64,000 bases of DNA from Hydrogenothermaceae bacterium (lineage in GTDB: Bacteria; Aquificota; Aquificia; Aquificales; Hydrogenothermaceae), in NCBI GenBank assembly GCA_026418535.1, contig JAOABC010000001.1:248001-312000 (forward strand). The letters are read 5' to 3'. This document shows positions 16,366-27,406 of this stretch, in pieces. Below the pieces are notes generated by a model. That model was not told the DNA's origin, searched no databases, and worked only from the letters and a program-made list of their open reading frames with translations. The position numbers and the translations under genes are program-made. Position 1 is the first letter of the stretch, and each line of letters opens with the position of its first letter.

Positions 16366-17930
16366 TTTTTCTCCTTCTATGTCAACAATTATTTTGCCTT
16401 CTTTAATAAGCTCTACTATCTTCTTTCGATTAGGTTATTTCTGTATTTTCTCTCTTCCAAGACAGTTTTTATATCTTCAGATGTCACCTCTTCAGAAGTT
16501 CACTAATACCATCCGTACTGACCTACTTTAGACCTTCCTCCTCTATCAGTTTTTTTTTATAAACATGGGAAACTTCTGGATATCCTCCTCTTTCACCACT
16601 TTCACTGGATTAAACTCAGCCTTTATCTTGAAAATTCTGCTGAACTCAGGGTCGTATTCTGATAGAAGTTCGTATACAAGATTGTCCCCTATCATCACAA
16701 TCTTTGATTTGAACTCAACTGGTATTGGGTCTATCCCTATGTGAAGGGAGAAGATATCAAAGTTAGAGTTTCCCCCTATTTTTATCTCTTTAGTTATCAC
16801 TGTTTTTTTTGAGTGTTTCCCAGAGGAGGATGTTTTTTAGTATATCCTTCACGTAGAGGACCAGGAACCCTCCCCTTGCCCTGTGTAAGCTTCCTGCAAC
16901 TATGTTCATGTGGTTAGCAAACAGCACTCCCATGTAAGCTTCGTAAAATACATTACCAAAAAGGTTTTTAAAGGATGGGTTTGTCTCGAAGACTACAGGG
17001 GTACCTTTTAAGTTTGAGTTATCTACGATAACGTTAAGCTTAAATAACTTTATGTCTTGCTCTATCGTCTTATTTACTAAAGGATTCTTTTCTGTGATCT
17101 TACACTCTACGAATATGTATATGTTCTCTATGATTTTTCCCTTGTGGTAATGGATAAACTCAAGTGTCTCTTTTTCCTATCTAAACTCCTCCTCTATCTT
17201 GAAGTATATGTTATCAACTAACTGGTTATATACTTTTAGCTTTAGCCCCTTCAACATCTCTTCCAGATATGGTCTATTTCTCTAAGCTCTCTTATATACT
17301 CTCTGAAGGCCTCTTCAAACTCTTCTACATCCTTTTGAAACTTCTCAAACTGTCTATCTGTTAAGGTCTCTACGTTGGGGAATATCTTGCCGTTTATGAT
17401 TGGAGTAAGTTTATACCTGTCGGAGTGATGACCACTCCAAGGTTGTGTTGTAAAGCTCTGTCTCTGAGCTCTTCAAAAATCCTCTCTCTCCTATCTTCTG
17501 CTTGTTTAAGTATCCTTATCTTTTCATCTTCGTATCTCTTATCCTCAAGTATCTTTATACACTCTTCCTTTAACCTCTGGATTATGCTATCTACTTTTAA
17601 GGACAAATATCTTCCAGTTCCTTTCTTTAGGAGTATGTATTTTAGTTTCAGTGGTTCTTCAAAGTTGTGATAGTAGACTATACCTTCTGGAGGTTCCATT
17701 TTCAGGGATGCTTCTTCAAGTTTTAGCTTAGTATACACAGTTCTACCACTTCCATCTGGACCGGCTACAAAGATGTTGTACCCTTCACTTTTCACACTTA
17801 GACCTGTGTTGAATACTTTTTCAACCCTACTTTGTCCGCTGAAGAAGGGAGCAGGTTCAACCTCTCTAGATGACTTTTCCGCTTTTATATCTATCAGGAG
17901 TTCTTCATAGCTTATCTTCTTTACTGCCAT
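15709..17930 (-). pseudogene. Decayed AAA/S16 Lon-like ATP-dependent protease gene
   Basis: The whole 2.2-kb interval reads, in shifting minus-strand frames, as a LonB/YcbZ-like protease with AAA_32 N-terminus. Pieces in order: N-terminal residues with Walker A-like GPDGSGRT (17930-17394); after a frameshift, TPIINGKIFPNVETL and following (to ~17265); after another, a stretch with PVVFETNPSFKNLFG and GSLHRARGGFLVLYVKD, interrupted by a TAG near 17180 (to ~16800); then KIVMIGDNLVYELL (16800-16546); short scraps including an EERKYRNNLIERR-like piece; finally the S16 domain (16435-15709). At least four frameshifts, several stops and an internal loss in the ATPase region make a working full-length product impossible. 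Residues remain well conserved, so decay is recent. Confidence 0.85.
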
Positions 17931-19905
17931 TCTCCTCTCCAGGAAGCTTTATCACTATATTAGCTCCATCTTTATTATACATAGCTTTTATGCTACCTTT
18001 GTGACTCTGGACGATCTCCTTTGCTATCGTAAGTCCAAGTCCGCTACCCTTTGGTTTTTTTGAGTAGTAGGGCAGAAAGACCTTTTCAAGTTGATCAGGT
18101 GGAATACCAGGACCGTTGTCTAAAAACTCTATCACCACTCCTCCGTCGAACCTCCTTGTAGTGATCTGAAGTTTGAAGGCGGATTCAAAACTATTTTGGA
18201 TTATATTAGAAAAAGCCTGTTTTAACAACTTCTTATCCCCAGTTATGTAGATGCCTTCTTCACAGTTTAACTCTATGTTGAAGTCTTCAAAGTTATACAT
18301 ACTGATGATCTCTCTCAAGATTTCACACAAGTTTAACTGTGTAAACTCTGGATCTGTAAAGCTCCTACCAAACTGGCTGAAGTCTCTTACAAGGTTTGAT
18401 AGATGTTCAACCTCTGTGAGTATTACTTTGACACTCTTCTCTACTATCTCTCCTAAGTTTGGGTTTGACTTCTTATACTGGTTCATTATTCTCTCTGCTG
18501 ATAGTCTAATAGGGGTTAGGGGGTTCTTTATCTCGTGTGCTATCCTCTGGGCTATCTCCTTCCAAGTGTTTAACTTCTGAGCAAGAATTATGTGCGTTAT
18601 ATCCTCTATAACAATCACGTATCCACTTTGGCTTATATGTTTTACCTTAACTAAGAGGTTTTTTCCGGATAACTCCAGTATTTGTTCGTCCTCAGATCTA
18701 AGGTCTATAGATATCATCTTATTTAGGTCTTCTATACTCCTCTTCTTAAATTGAGACAACTCTTCTCCAACGATGAAAACTGCAGACTTGTTTATGTTCT
18801 CTATAATACCCTCCGGAGATGAGTAGAGTACTCCTGTCTTTATATTGTCTAAGATAGCCTCAAGGTAGTCTTTGTTTTTCTTTAGTGTTTGGTTTTTATC
18901 CTGCAACTTCTGATATAAATATCCAAGATGGTCTACCATCCTATTAAATTCCTTTATGAGGATACCAACTTCATCAGAAGACTTCAGGTTTACTTTTACA
19001 GATAGGTCTCCTTGAGAAAGTCTATCCACAGCTTTTGTTAGTTCTTCAAGAGGATATGTTATTTGTCTCGCTATGAACTTTGAGAACCAAAAACCGGCAA
19101 ATATGACACTTACAGTTATTGTCAGAAGCATTAGTATATAACCTATTCGTATCGGTGCTTTGTAGTATTTAAACTCACTGTAAACATCTGATATAACTTT
19201 AATCTCTTCCTTGGATAAGAGTAAGTAATTTGGTAGTCTATATACGATTAAAACCTTTTTGTCTTCTGGTAGAAGTCCAGACAAAACTACACTCTCCTCA
19301 AGTATAAACGTCCCCTCCCTGTTCAACATCTGTAAGGTTGAGGGACTAAGACTCTCCCCGTAATACTCCTGAAGCTGTAAATCTCTATTAAATACTGCTA
19401 AGCTACTGAGTCCAAAGTTTTTATAAGCATTCTCTGGTATTATCTCCCCTTTATATATGAGTGTGTATATCTTGTTTAGCCATTCCTGGTTAGTTATAAG
19501 GTTGTAGGATACTATTTCGTCCACTTTACCTATAGCAGAGCCAACCTTCCCAGAAAACCATATGTTCGTAGCACTGGAGATAAGGGATACAGACACAGTA
19601 AACAATAAAGCAGAAGGGATGACAACTAAGGATGTTAAAATGATGAAAAGCTTTACCCTAAGTTTTCCAGTTATTCCCTTTTCAAAGAAGACTTTTATCA
19701 GATACTTGAAGCTTGAACCTAAAATTATAAGTAGGAAGATAATGTCTATATTCAGTATGAACAGAAATAGGTAAGGGTTGAATACATCCCTTACCTTTGT
19801 GATTTTACTGTATATATAGAGATTGGAGATGATAAGTAACAGAAAGAGAGAAAGGTAGAGAAGGATGTTCTGTGTTCTTTTGTCTGTTATATCAATCTTT
19901 TTCAT
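17905..19905 (-). CDS. NtrY-like membrane sensor histidine kinase
   Basis: A 666-residue kinase with NtrY architecture: N-terminal transmembrane helices (~14-34, 42-66 and 84-106), a periplasmic loop, a further helix (~250-275), HAMP (~275-330, PLEELTKAVDRLSQGDL), PAS (~350-430), the dimerisation H-box HEIKNPLTPIRLSAERI (~455-471) and a HATPase domain with N, G1 and G2 boxes (IIQNSFES, LDNGPGIPP, KGSGLGLTIAKEI). It should phosphorylate an NtrC-type sigma-54 activator, but no such regulator is in the window. It overlaps the upstream citryl-CoA lyase gene by 14 bases and the downstream Lon-like pseudogene by 26 bases. Confidence 0.88.
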   Translation of the reverse strand: MKKIDITDKRTQNILLYLSLFLLLIISNLYIYSKITKVRDVFNPYLFLFILNIDIIFLLIILGSSFKYLIKVFFEKGITGKLRVKLFIILTSLVVIPSALLFTVSVSLISSATNIWFSGKVGSAIGKVDEIVSYNLITNQEWLNKIYTLIYKGEIIPENAYKNFGLSSLAVFNRDLQLQEYYGESLSPSTLQMLNREGTFILEESVVLSGLLPEDKKVLIVYRLPNYLLLSKEEIKVISDVYSEFKYYKAPIRIGYILMLLTITVSVIFAGFWFSKFIARQITYPLEELTKAVDRLSQGDLSVKVNLKSSDEVGILIKEFNRMVDHLGYLYQKLQDKNQTLKKNKDYLEAILDNIKTGVLYSSPEGIIENINKSAVFIVGEELSQFKKRSIEDLNKMISIDLRSEDEQILELSGKNLLVKVKHISQSGYVIVIEDITHIILAQKLNTWKEIAQRIAHEIKNPLTPIRLSAERIMNQYKKSNPNLGEIVEKSVKVILTEVEHLSNLVRDFSQFGRSFTDPEFTQLNLCEILREIISMYNFEDFNIELNCEEGIYITGDKKLLKQAFSNIIQNSFESAFKLQITTRRFDGGVVIEFLDNGPGIPPDQLEKVFLPYYSKKPKGSGLGLTIAKEIVQSHKGSIKAMYNKDGANIVIKLPGEENGSKEDKL

Positions 19906-20674
19906 CTATGGCGAGAGGTCTGGGCGGAAAACCCGTATACTCTATGTCTCTCTCCTCATCAAGTCTTCTGAATGGCTTTTCTGTAGTGAGTTCTTCAAAG
20001 GCATGGGCTACTAATCCTGCTATCCTCCCAATTATGAAGAAGCCTTTTCCTAACCTATAGTCAAATCCCATATCTGAGGTTATAGAGGCTATGGCACCGT
20101 CTACATTCATAACCAACCTTTTTCCTTTTACTCTCTCTATCTCCTCCTCAAGTAAAGTGGCAAACTCACAGTGTTTACCAAAAAAACCGTACTCCCTTGC
20201 GAGAGAGAGGAGTTTTCTACTCCTTGGGTCAAACTCTTTGTAGTATTTATGTCCAAATCCAGCTAATCTCAGATCTCCTTTAGCAACCTTCTCTGCAAGC
20301 TCTCTGGCAGCAGTCCTCAGGTCATCTGAAGATGCTAAACTCTCCTGGAAAATCCTCATAGCATCCTCCAAGGCTCCGCCGTGGTATCTACCAAATGCCA
20401 GTATCCCGGCAGCAACACCGACGTGTAGCTCGTTACCTCCAGATAATATATGTCTCATACCTACAACTGATGGCGGTGCAACCCCGTGATCTACCACAGA
20501 TGTGAATATAGCATCCAGCATCTTTCTCTCATGATCTGTAGGAAGTTCTCCCTTCAGAACCAAAAAGATGCTCTCTGTAAATGATAGGCTCCCTATCATC
20601 TCTGTCAGCGGATATCCCCTGATGTAGCTCTCTTCCTTAGTGTTGAAGGTTATTGCCGTCTTCCACTTACTCAT
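19892..20674 (-). CDS. ccl: Citryl-CoA lyase
   Basis: A 260-residue protein of the citrate-synthase fold. It is much shorter than citrate synthase (~370-430) but keeps its active-site segments: GRYHGGALEDAM, GFGHKYYKEFDPRS and NVDGAIASI. This size and content match the citryl-CoA lyase of Hydrogenobacter, which splits citryl-CoA to oxaloacetate and acetyl-CoA in the reductive TCA cycle after citryl-CoA synthetase. That split, two-enzyme route is typical of the Aquificaceae. It overlaps the gph stop (ATGA) and sits in an operon with eno and a carboxylase subunit, all central carbon genes. A citrate synthase-like protein of other function is the alternative. Confidence 0.82.
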   Translation of the reverse strand: MSKWKTAITFNTKEESYIRGYPLTEMIGSLSFTESIFLVLKGELPTDHERKMLDAIFTSVVDHGVAPPSVVGMRHILSGGNELHVGVAAGILAFGRYHGGALEDAMRIFQESLASSDDLRTAARELAEKVAKGDLRLAGFGHKYYKEFDPRSRKLLSLAREYGFFGKHCEFATLLEEEIERVKGKRLVMNVDGAIASITSDMGFDYRLGKGFFIIGRIAGLVAHAFEELTTEKPFRRLDEERDIEYTGFPPRPLAIDEKD

Positions 20675-21310
20675 CTCTCTACCTCAAAATCGTAGAAATC
20701 TCTTATTACAAAGTCAGGTTTCACACTTAATGCTATCTCTTTTTTTCCATAACCATGGAGGACAAGACATGTACTGATACCTGCATTTTTCCCAGCTTGG
20801 ATATCAGCCTCACTATCTCCTATGATGACTGTATCTTCCTTTCTCTGGTTCAGTTTGTCCAGTGTGTAGTATACAGGTAAGGGGTTTGGTTTCTTCTCCG
20901 GTGTTGTGTCTGCACCAACTACCATATCTATAAATTCGTATATACCAAAGTACTTTAGGATATCTATAGAGATCGACTCATACTTATTCGTAATTACTGC
21001 AATATTCCTACCATTCTTCTTGAGGCTCTGGATAATCTCTTCCGTCCTTGGGTAGAGGGTAGACTTTATAACAGGGTTTGAGGAGTAAAACTCCCTAAAA
21101 TGCCCTAGAATCTCTTCTTTTATATCTTGAGGTAGTTCAGGAAACAGGTCGTCTATTAACTTCCTAGCTCCATATCCTACAAACTTAACTATCTCTTCAG
21201 AGGGCCTTGGGCTTATGCCCACTCTTTCCAAAGCGTAATTCACACTTATGGCTATATCCTCTTTAGAGTCCAGTATAGTTCCATCAAGGTCAAATATGTA
21301 GAGTTGGAAG

Positions 21311-21318
<8 letters not shown>
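20671..21318 (-). CDS. gph: HAD-family phosphatase, phosphoglycolate phosphatase-like
   Basis: A 215-residue HAD hydrolase. Motif I is FDLDGTILDS (nucleophile Asp at ~9), motif II AVITNK, motif III includes KKPNPLP, and motif IV is IIGDSEADIQAGKNAG. The cap is of the small helical C1 type. The family member that removes phosphoglycolate is the best guess; autotrophs with an oxidase may need it, but specificity is not certain. It lies in a tight minus-strand operon, overlapping both neighbours. Confidence 0.8.
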
Positions 21319-22979
<1,661 letters not shown>

Positions 22980-22989
22980 CTAACTCCTC

Positions 22990-24432
22990 CTATAGTTTAT
23001 GATGAGCTGCTATCGCAGCTGCTATTGCCAGGGCTAAGTCTTCCCTTCTCTTCTCTGTTGCTTGTAGATTGAAGAGAGGCAATTTCTCGTCTATGTACCT
23101 TGTGGTAAACCTTCCTGCTCTAAAGTCAGGGTCTCTAACTATGTTCCTCAGTAATGGTAGGTTCGTTGGCACACCTCTTACTATGAACTCATCAAGGGCT
23201 CTCTGAGCTCGGTTTACGACTTGGTCCCATGTTAAAGCCCACACAGATAACTTTGCTATCATAGAGTCGTAGTAAGGAGGTATTACGTAGTCCTTATAGA
23301 CAGCTGCATCCACCCTAACTCCAGGTCCTCCTGGAGAGTGGTAGGAAGTTATGAGACCTACAGAGGGTGAAAAGTTCCTGTTAGGGTCTTCTGCATTTAC
23401 CCTAAACTCTATAGCGTACCCTCTCATGGAAACCTCTTCCTGAAGAAATCCAAGCTTTTCTCCCTGGGCTATCTCTATCATCCTCTGAACTATGTCTATT
23501 CCGGTTACCATCTCTGTAACTGTGTGTTCAACCTGTAATCTGGTGTTCATCTCTATAAAGTAGAAGTTATCCTTTTCATCTACAAGAAACTCCAGAGTTC
23601 CAACGTTCTCGTAACCAACCTTAAACATAGCCTTTACAGCTGTCCTGTAAAGCTCCCTTCTAACCTCAGGGTTTAATCTTGGAGATGGAGCGATCTCTAC
23701 CACTTTCTGATGTCTTCTCTGGATTGAACAGTCTCTCTCTCCAAGGTGTATCACATTTCCGTACTTGTCAGCCATTATTTGTATCTCTATGTGTCTTGGG
23801 TTTTCTACAAACTTCTCTATAAAAACATCTCCCTTACTGAAGAACTTCTTTGTCTCATTGTAAGCTGATTGAAATAGTTCCTCAAAGTCCTTCTCTTCCC
23901 GGACTATCCTCATTCCCCTTCCACCACCACCGTATGCGGCTTTCAGGATAACCGGATAGCCGATTTCGTCTGCTATCTGCTTAGCTTTAGTCATATCTGA
24001 TATTGGTTCATCACTACCTGGAAGTATTGGGACCCCCAGCTCCTTCATCTTCTTTTTAGCAGCCATCTTGTCCCCAAACAGGGCTATATGCTCTGGCTTT
24101 GGTCCTATGAATATCAGACCCTGTCTAGTTACGTATTCAGCAAACTCCGGGTTTTCAGATAAGAACCCATATCCTGGATGAATAGCATCACATCTCGTCT
24201 GCTTCGCAAGGTCTACTATCCGGAAGTAGTTAAGATAAGCTTGTATAGGGTCTCCTGTTATGAGATAAGACTCATCTGCCTTCTTTACGTATATACTCTT
24301 AGCATCCGCTTCAGAGTAAATAGCAACAGTCTTTATTCCCAATTCTTTACAGGCTCTTATAATTCTTGTGGCTATCTCTCCTCTGTTTGCAACAAGGACT
24401 TTATTTATCTCCCTCTTTTGGGGTTTCATCAC
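22990..24432 (-). CDS. Biotin carboxylase subunit of an acyl/2-oxoacid carboxylase
   Basis: A 480-residue ATP-grasp biotin carboxylase: [36 protein letters not shown], the glycine-rich [33 protein letters not shown] and [22 protein letters not shown] are all present. The C-terminal extension [21 protein letters not shown] is typical of stand-alone PycA/CfiB-type subunits of pyruvate or 2-oxoglutarate carboxylase rather than AccC. With citryl-CoA lyase and enolase in the same operon, a role in anaplerosis or the reductive TCA cycle (CfiB) is likely. The biotin-carrying transferase subunit is not in the window, so the substrate cannot be fixed. Confidence 0.85.
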   Translation of the reverse strand: MMKPQKREINKVLVANRGEIATRIIRACKELGIKTVAIYSEADAKSIYVKKADESYLITGDPIQAYLNYFRIVDLAKQTRCDAIHPGYGFLSENPEFAEYVTRQGLIFIGPKPEHIALFGDKMAAKKKMKELGVPILPGSDEPISDMTKAKQIADEIGYPVILKAAYGGGGRGMRIVREEKDFEELFQSAYNETKKFFSKGDVFIEKFVENPRHIEIQIMADKYGNVIHLGERDCSIQRRHQKVVEIAPSPRLNPEVRRELYRTAVKAMFKVGYENVGTLEFLVDEKDNFYFIEMNTRLQVEHTVTEMVTGIDIVQRMIEIAQGEKLGFLQEEVSMRGYAIEFRVNAEDPNRNFSPSVGLITSYHSPGGPGVRVDAAVYKDYVIPPYYDSMIAKLSVWALTWDQVVNRAQRALDEFIVRGVPTNLPLLRNIVRDPDFRAGRFTTRYIDEKLPLFNLQATEKRREDLALAIAAAIAAHHKL

Positions 24433-25655
24433 ACCTCACCTTCCCCGTTTTCTATGAATGCTTCGTGTAATGTTCTTACAGCAAGTTCTGCATACTTTTC
24501 ATCTATAAGACAAGATATCTTTATCTCAGATGTAGATATTGCATAGATGTTTATGCCTTCTTTGTATAGGGCTTCAAACATTTTTGCAGCTGTTCCGGCA
24601 TGAGTTTTCATTCCAAGCCCAACCACGGATATTTTAGCTATCTTGTCATTTCTTTCTACTCCAGCAGCTCCTATCTCTGCTATCACTTTTTTTGCTATCT
24701 CCTCTGCCAAATCTGCGTCTACCTTGTTAACTGTAAAAGATATATCTGTATGACCTTCGTGGGATACGTTCTGAACTATCATATCCACAACGATGTTTCT
24801 GTCTCCCAAGGCTCTGAACAGTTTTGCTGCAACCCCAGGTTTATCTGGAACTCTAACTAATGTAATCCTTGATTCTTTTAATTCATGACTTATACCTCTT
24901 ACCACTACCTTTTCCATCTCTTCATTCTCCTCCACTATCCAAGTTCCTTCTTCATCATTAAAGGAAGACCTTACATGTATCTTAACACCATACTTTGCAC
25001 CAAACTCCACAGACCTTATCTGCATCACTTTGGAGCCTAAAGATGCCATCTCCATCATCTCTTCGTAAGATATAACTGGAATTTTCTTAGCATTCTCTAC
25101 TATCCTTGGGTCGGCTGTAAACACTCCAGGTACATCTGTGTATATTTCACAGACATCAGCATTTAAAGCTGCTGCAAGAGCAACGGCTGACGTATCTGAA
25201 CCACCTCTACCTAATGTAGTTATGTCTCCTCCTTCACTGATACCCTGAAAACCGGCTATAACCACTACCTTTCCTTCGTCAAGATGTTTCATTATCCTGT
25301 GTTTATCTATCTTTTTAATCCTTGCCTTTGTGTGGACATTGTCTGTGATTATAGGAACTTGCCAACCTGTCAGACTTATAGTATTCACTCCAAGTTCTTT
25401 AAGGGCTAAGGCAACAAGACCTATAGCCACCTGTTCTCCTGTAGAGACTATCATATCCTGTTCCCTTGGGTCTGGTCTGTTTGAGAGCTCTTTTGTTAGA
25501 GCTATCAGTCTGTCTGTTTCTCCAGTCATAGCAGAGGATACTACTACGACTTTATTTCCCTCATCTACAGCTTTTTTTATTTTCTTTGCTACGTTCCTTA
25601 TCCTCTCTATCGAACCAACGGAAGTCCCACCGTACTTCTGAACTACTAAAGGCAA
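24429..25655 (-). CDS. lysC: Aspartate kinase
   Basis: A 408-residue aspartate kinase, first step toward lysine, threonine and methionine. N-terminal kinase domain with [15 protein letters not shown] (~4-18), [28 protein letters not shown] (~149-166) and [18 protein letters not shown]; the C-terminal ~150 residues hold two ACT domains ([20 protein letters not shown] and [19 protein letters not shown]), the feedback-binding region. It overlaps the carboxylase gene by 4 bases and is the first gene of the minus-strand block. Confidence 0.95.
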   Translation of the reverse strand: MPLVVQKYGGTSVGSIERIRNVAKKIKKAVDEGNKVVVVSSAMTGETDRLIALTKELSNRPDPREQDMIVSTGEQVAIGLVALALKELGVNTISLTGWQVPIITDNVHTKARIKKIDKHRIMKHLDEGKVVVIAGFQGISEGGDITTLGRGGSDTSAVALAAALNADVCEIYTDVPGVFTADPRIVENAKKIPVISYEEMMEMASLGSKVMQIRSVEFGAKYGVKIHVRSSFNDEEGTWIVEENEEMEKVVVRGISHELKESRITLVRVPDKPGVAAKLFRALGDRNIVVDMIVQNVSHEGHTDISFTVNKVDADLAEEIAKKVIAEIGAAGVERNDKIAKISVVGLGMKTHAGTAAKMFEALYKEGINIYAISTSEIKISCLIDEKYAELAVRTLHEAFIENGEGEV

Positions 25656-25685
25656 AATTATCCTCCTGAAAAAGGTTTGATTACT

Positions 25686-25714
25686 ATTATAACTTAAAAA
25701 AACTATTCATTCAG
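25686..25714 (-). promoter_or_regulatory. Candidate promoter of the lysC-to-ntrY block
   Basis: On the minus strand TATAAT (25686-25691) is a perfect -10; 17 bases upstream lies CTGAAT (25709-25714), a poor -35. Transcription would begin about 23 bases before the lysC ribosome site TCAGGAGGA. The call rests mainly on the -10 and its position. Confidence 0.4.
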
Positions 25715-25920
25715 AAAGTTTAAAAATTCAAGAAACAAAGACAGATAAGATTTTTAATATTAACCTGAAAAGAATCATCAATAAATAGTAAGACAGTTAT
25801 GGAATAGATCCGAAAAGACAAAATTAATTTATACACTTGATGAGGAACTATCTCAGATCATTTCACAACATACCGATATAGATTCAATATAACTTCGACA
25901 TAAATTCCTGTATTCTAAAT

Positions 25921-25952
25921 TATGATGATAGTAGAGTTGATATTTTTGGTAT
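25921..25952 (+). repeat. 32-base dispersed repeat, copy 1
   Basis: This 32-base segment matches the complement of 45240-45271 at all but three positions. In both places translation of the repeat gives a similar peptide (DDS-x-V-[DN]-IFG), and both lie in gene-free A+T-rich gaps next to promoters. It is probably a remnant of the same mobile or repeated gene. Confidence 0.6.
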
Positions 25953-25973
25953 TTTTTTGGTATGCTGGGTTAT

Positions 25974-25988
25974 CGTTGTATATCAACG
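25974..25988 (+). terminator. Small hairpin with T-rich tail
   Basis: CGTTG (25974-25978) and CAACG (25984-25988) flank a TATAT loop and are followed by GTTTTTGATTTT. It may be a weak terminator or a 5' stabilising hairpin if transcription starts at the upstream promoter candidate near 25973. The stem is only 5 bp. Confidence 0.35.
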
Positions 25989-26021
25989 GTTTTTGATTTT
26001 AAAAACAGCCTCCTTTAATCA

Positions 26022-26050
26022 TTGGATAAAATGAAAATATGTGATATATT
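26022..26050 (+). promoter_or_regulatory. Promoter of the DEAD-box helicase gene
   Basis: TTGGAT (26022-26027), 17-base spacer, TATATT (26045-26050). The predicted start is near 26057, giving a leader of about 116 bases before the helicase ATG. Spacing is ideal and both hexamers are good. Confidence 0.6.
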
Positions 26051-26059
26051 ATTTGCAAG

Positions 26060-26166
26060 TAAAGAGGAAATATCCTCTAAAAGAAACATTAGATTCTGGG
26101 GAAAAACGTTGTTATCTAATGTTCAAAGAGTATCTTTCCTCTTTAAAATCAAAAATTTTAAGGAGG
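26060..26166 (+). promoter_or_regulatory. Structured 5' leader of the DEAD-box helicase mRNA
   Basis: The leader contains nested perfect complements: TAAAGAGGAAA (26060-26070) with TTTCCTCTTTA (26135-26145), 11 bp, enclosing AACATTAGAT (26085-26094) with ATCTAATGTT (26114-26123), 10 bp. A competing 6-bp hairpin, AGAGGA (26063-26068) with TCCTCT (26073-26078), uses the same 5' strand and so excludes the outer stem. The strong ribosome site AAGGAGG (26160-26166) follows a small AAAAT/ATTTT hairpin. Such switching leaders upstream of RNA helicases are typical of cold-shock or autoregulatory control; the specific mechanism is inferred. Confidence 0.6.
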
Positions 26167-26172
26167 CATTTT

Positions 26173-27375
26173 ATGTCAAAGTCTTTTCAAGAGTTAGGAA
26201 TCTCAAAGGAGGTTCTAAAGTCGTTAGAGTCCATAGGTTACACCAAACCTACAGAGATACAGGAGAAGGCTATCCCATTAGCTATTAGTGGAAAGGATAT
26301 AGTAGCTCAGGCTCAAACCGGAACAGGCAAAACAGCAGCTTTTGGTATACCTCTCGTAGAGAAGGTCAACCCAAAATTCAAAAGAATACAAGCTTTAGTC
26401 CTTGTTCCTACAAGGGAGTTAGCTATACAAGTAACAAAGGAAGTCAAAGACCTTGGAAAGAACAAAAGAGTTTTTGTTCTCGCTGTTTACGGTGGGAAGT
26501 CTATAAAACACCAGATAGATTTTCTGAAGAAGGGAAGTGATGTGATTGTTGTTGGAACACCAGGAAGAGTAAGGGACCTGATAGAAAGAGGACACTTAGG
26601 GTTAGAAAGTGTGAATACGTTGGTTCTTGATGAAGCTGATAGGATGTTGGAGATGGGTTTTATAGAGGACATTGAGTTTATCATGTCAAATCTCCCTGAA
26701 AATAGACAAAACTTACTATTCTCTGCAACTATGCCAAGAGAGATCTTAGAGTTGGCTGAGGAGTTTCTAAAACCGGATTATGAAACTATAAAGGTAAAGC
26801 CAGATGAGGTCACAGTTGAGAAGATCAGACAGATTGTGTATAGAGTTTCTCCTTCAAAATTATATGAAACTCTAAAAGAGGTCTTATCAGACTATACTTC
26901 AGAGAAGAGTATAGTCTTTACCCAAACTAAGTTAGAAGCAGATAAAGTTGCTGAAAAACTACAGAATGACGGCTTCAACGCAAGTGCAATTCACGGAGAC
27001 TTTAGTCAGAACAAGAGAGAGTTAGTTCTTAAGAAGTTTAGGACCGGAGAACTTAAGATACTGGTTGCTACAGATGTTGCAGCAAGGGGTTTAGATATAA
27101 AGGGTGTTGAGCTTGTTGTAAACTATAAACTTCCAAGGGATATTGAGAGTTATATCCACAGAGTAGGGAGAACAGGAAGAGCTGGTAGAGAAGGAACAGC
27201 TATATCTGTCATAACTCCGGAGCAGGACAAGGTGTTTATACAGATTCAGAAAAAAATAAACAAGAAATTGGAGATAATAAACTCAAATCCAGAGAATTTC
27301 TCTCAGGAAAAGAAACAGGAGAAGAAGAGTTATAAAAGGTCAGATAGAAGACCAACTGCTGGAAGAAGGAGATAA
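26173..27375 (+). CDS. DEAD-box ATP-dependent RNA helicase
   Basis: A 400-residue RNA helicase. In order: Q-motif (FQELGISKEVLKSLESIGYTKPTEIQ), motif I AQTGTGKTAA, Ia PTRELAIQ, motif II VLDEADRML, motif III FSATMP, motif IV IVFTQTK, motif V DVAARGLDI and motif VI HRVGRTGRAGREG, then a short basic tail (KRSDRRPTAGRRR). It resembles CshA/RhlE-type helicases involved in RNA unwinding, ribosome assembly and decay. The ATG at 26173 is chosen because AAGGAGG lies 6 bases upstream and it begins the Q-motif region; a longer frame from 26041 overlaps the leader structure. Confidence 0.95.
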   Translation: MSKSFQELGISKEVLKSLESIGYTKPTEIQEKAIPLAISGKDIVAQAQTGTGKTAAFGIPLVEKVNPKFKRIQALVLVPTRELAIQVTKEVKDLGKNKRVFVLAVYGGKSIKHQIDFLKKGSDVIVVGTPGRVRDLIERGHLGLESVNTLVLDEADRMLEMGFIEDIEFIMSNLPENRQNLLFSATMPREILELAEEFLKPDYETIKVKPDEVTVEKIRQIVYRVSPSKLYETLKEVLSDYTSEKSIVFTQTKLEADKVAEKLQNDGFNASAIHGDFSQNKRELVLKKFRTGELKILVATDVAARGLDIKGVELVVNYKLPRDIESYIHRVGRTGRAGREGTAISVITPEQDKVFIQIQKKINKKLEIINSNPENFSQEKKQEKKSYKRSDRRPTAGRRR

Positions 27376-27389
27376 AAACAGTAAATTGC

Positions 27390-27406
27390 CCCACCTAAAA
27401 GGTGGG
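27390..27406. terminator. Convergent-gene hairpin overlapping a stop codon
   Basis: CCCACC (27390-27395) pairs with GGTGGG (27401-27406) around TAAAA. The stem includes the stop codon of the minus-strand L,D-transpeptidase gene and lies 15 bases after the helicase stop. A likely bidirectional terminator, though flanking T runs are short. Confidence 0.5.

Larger units (their letters stand above)
25656..26021. other. Gene-free, very A+T-rich stretch upstream of the helicase leader
   Basis: No supported gene. It holds the lysC promoter on the minus strand, one copy of a 32-base repeat shared with the 45-kb region (25921-25952), a possible second helicase promoter (TTGATA 25937-25942, 18-base spacer, TGGTATGCT with -10 at 25961-25966) and a small hairpin (25974-25988). 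A short frame around the repeat reads like worn coding sequence (Y-D-D-S-R-V-D-I-F-G), but it has no start or family match I can name. Confidence 0.6.

Noticed and set aside
26041-26172. N-terminal extension of the DEAD-box helicase from an earlier ATG at 26041
   Set aside because: The ATG at 26173 has a strong AAGGAGG site and starts the Q-motif region, while the extension has no family sequence and coincides with the leader stems.
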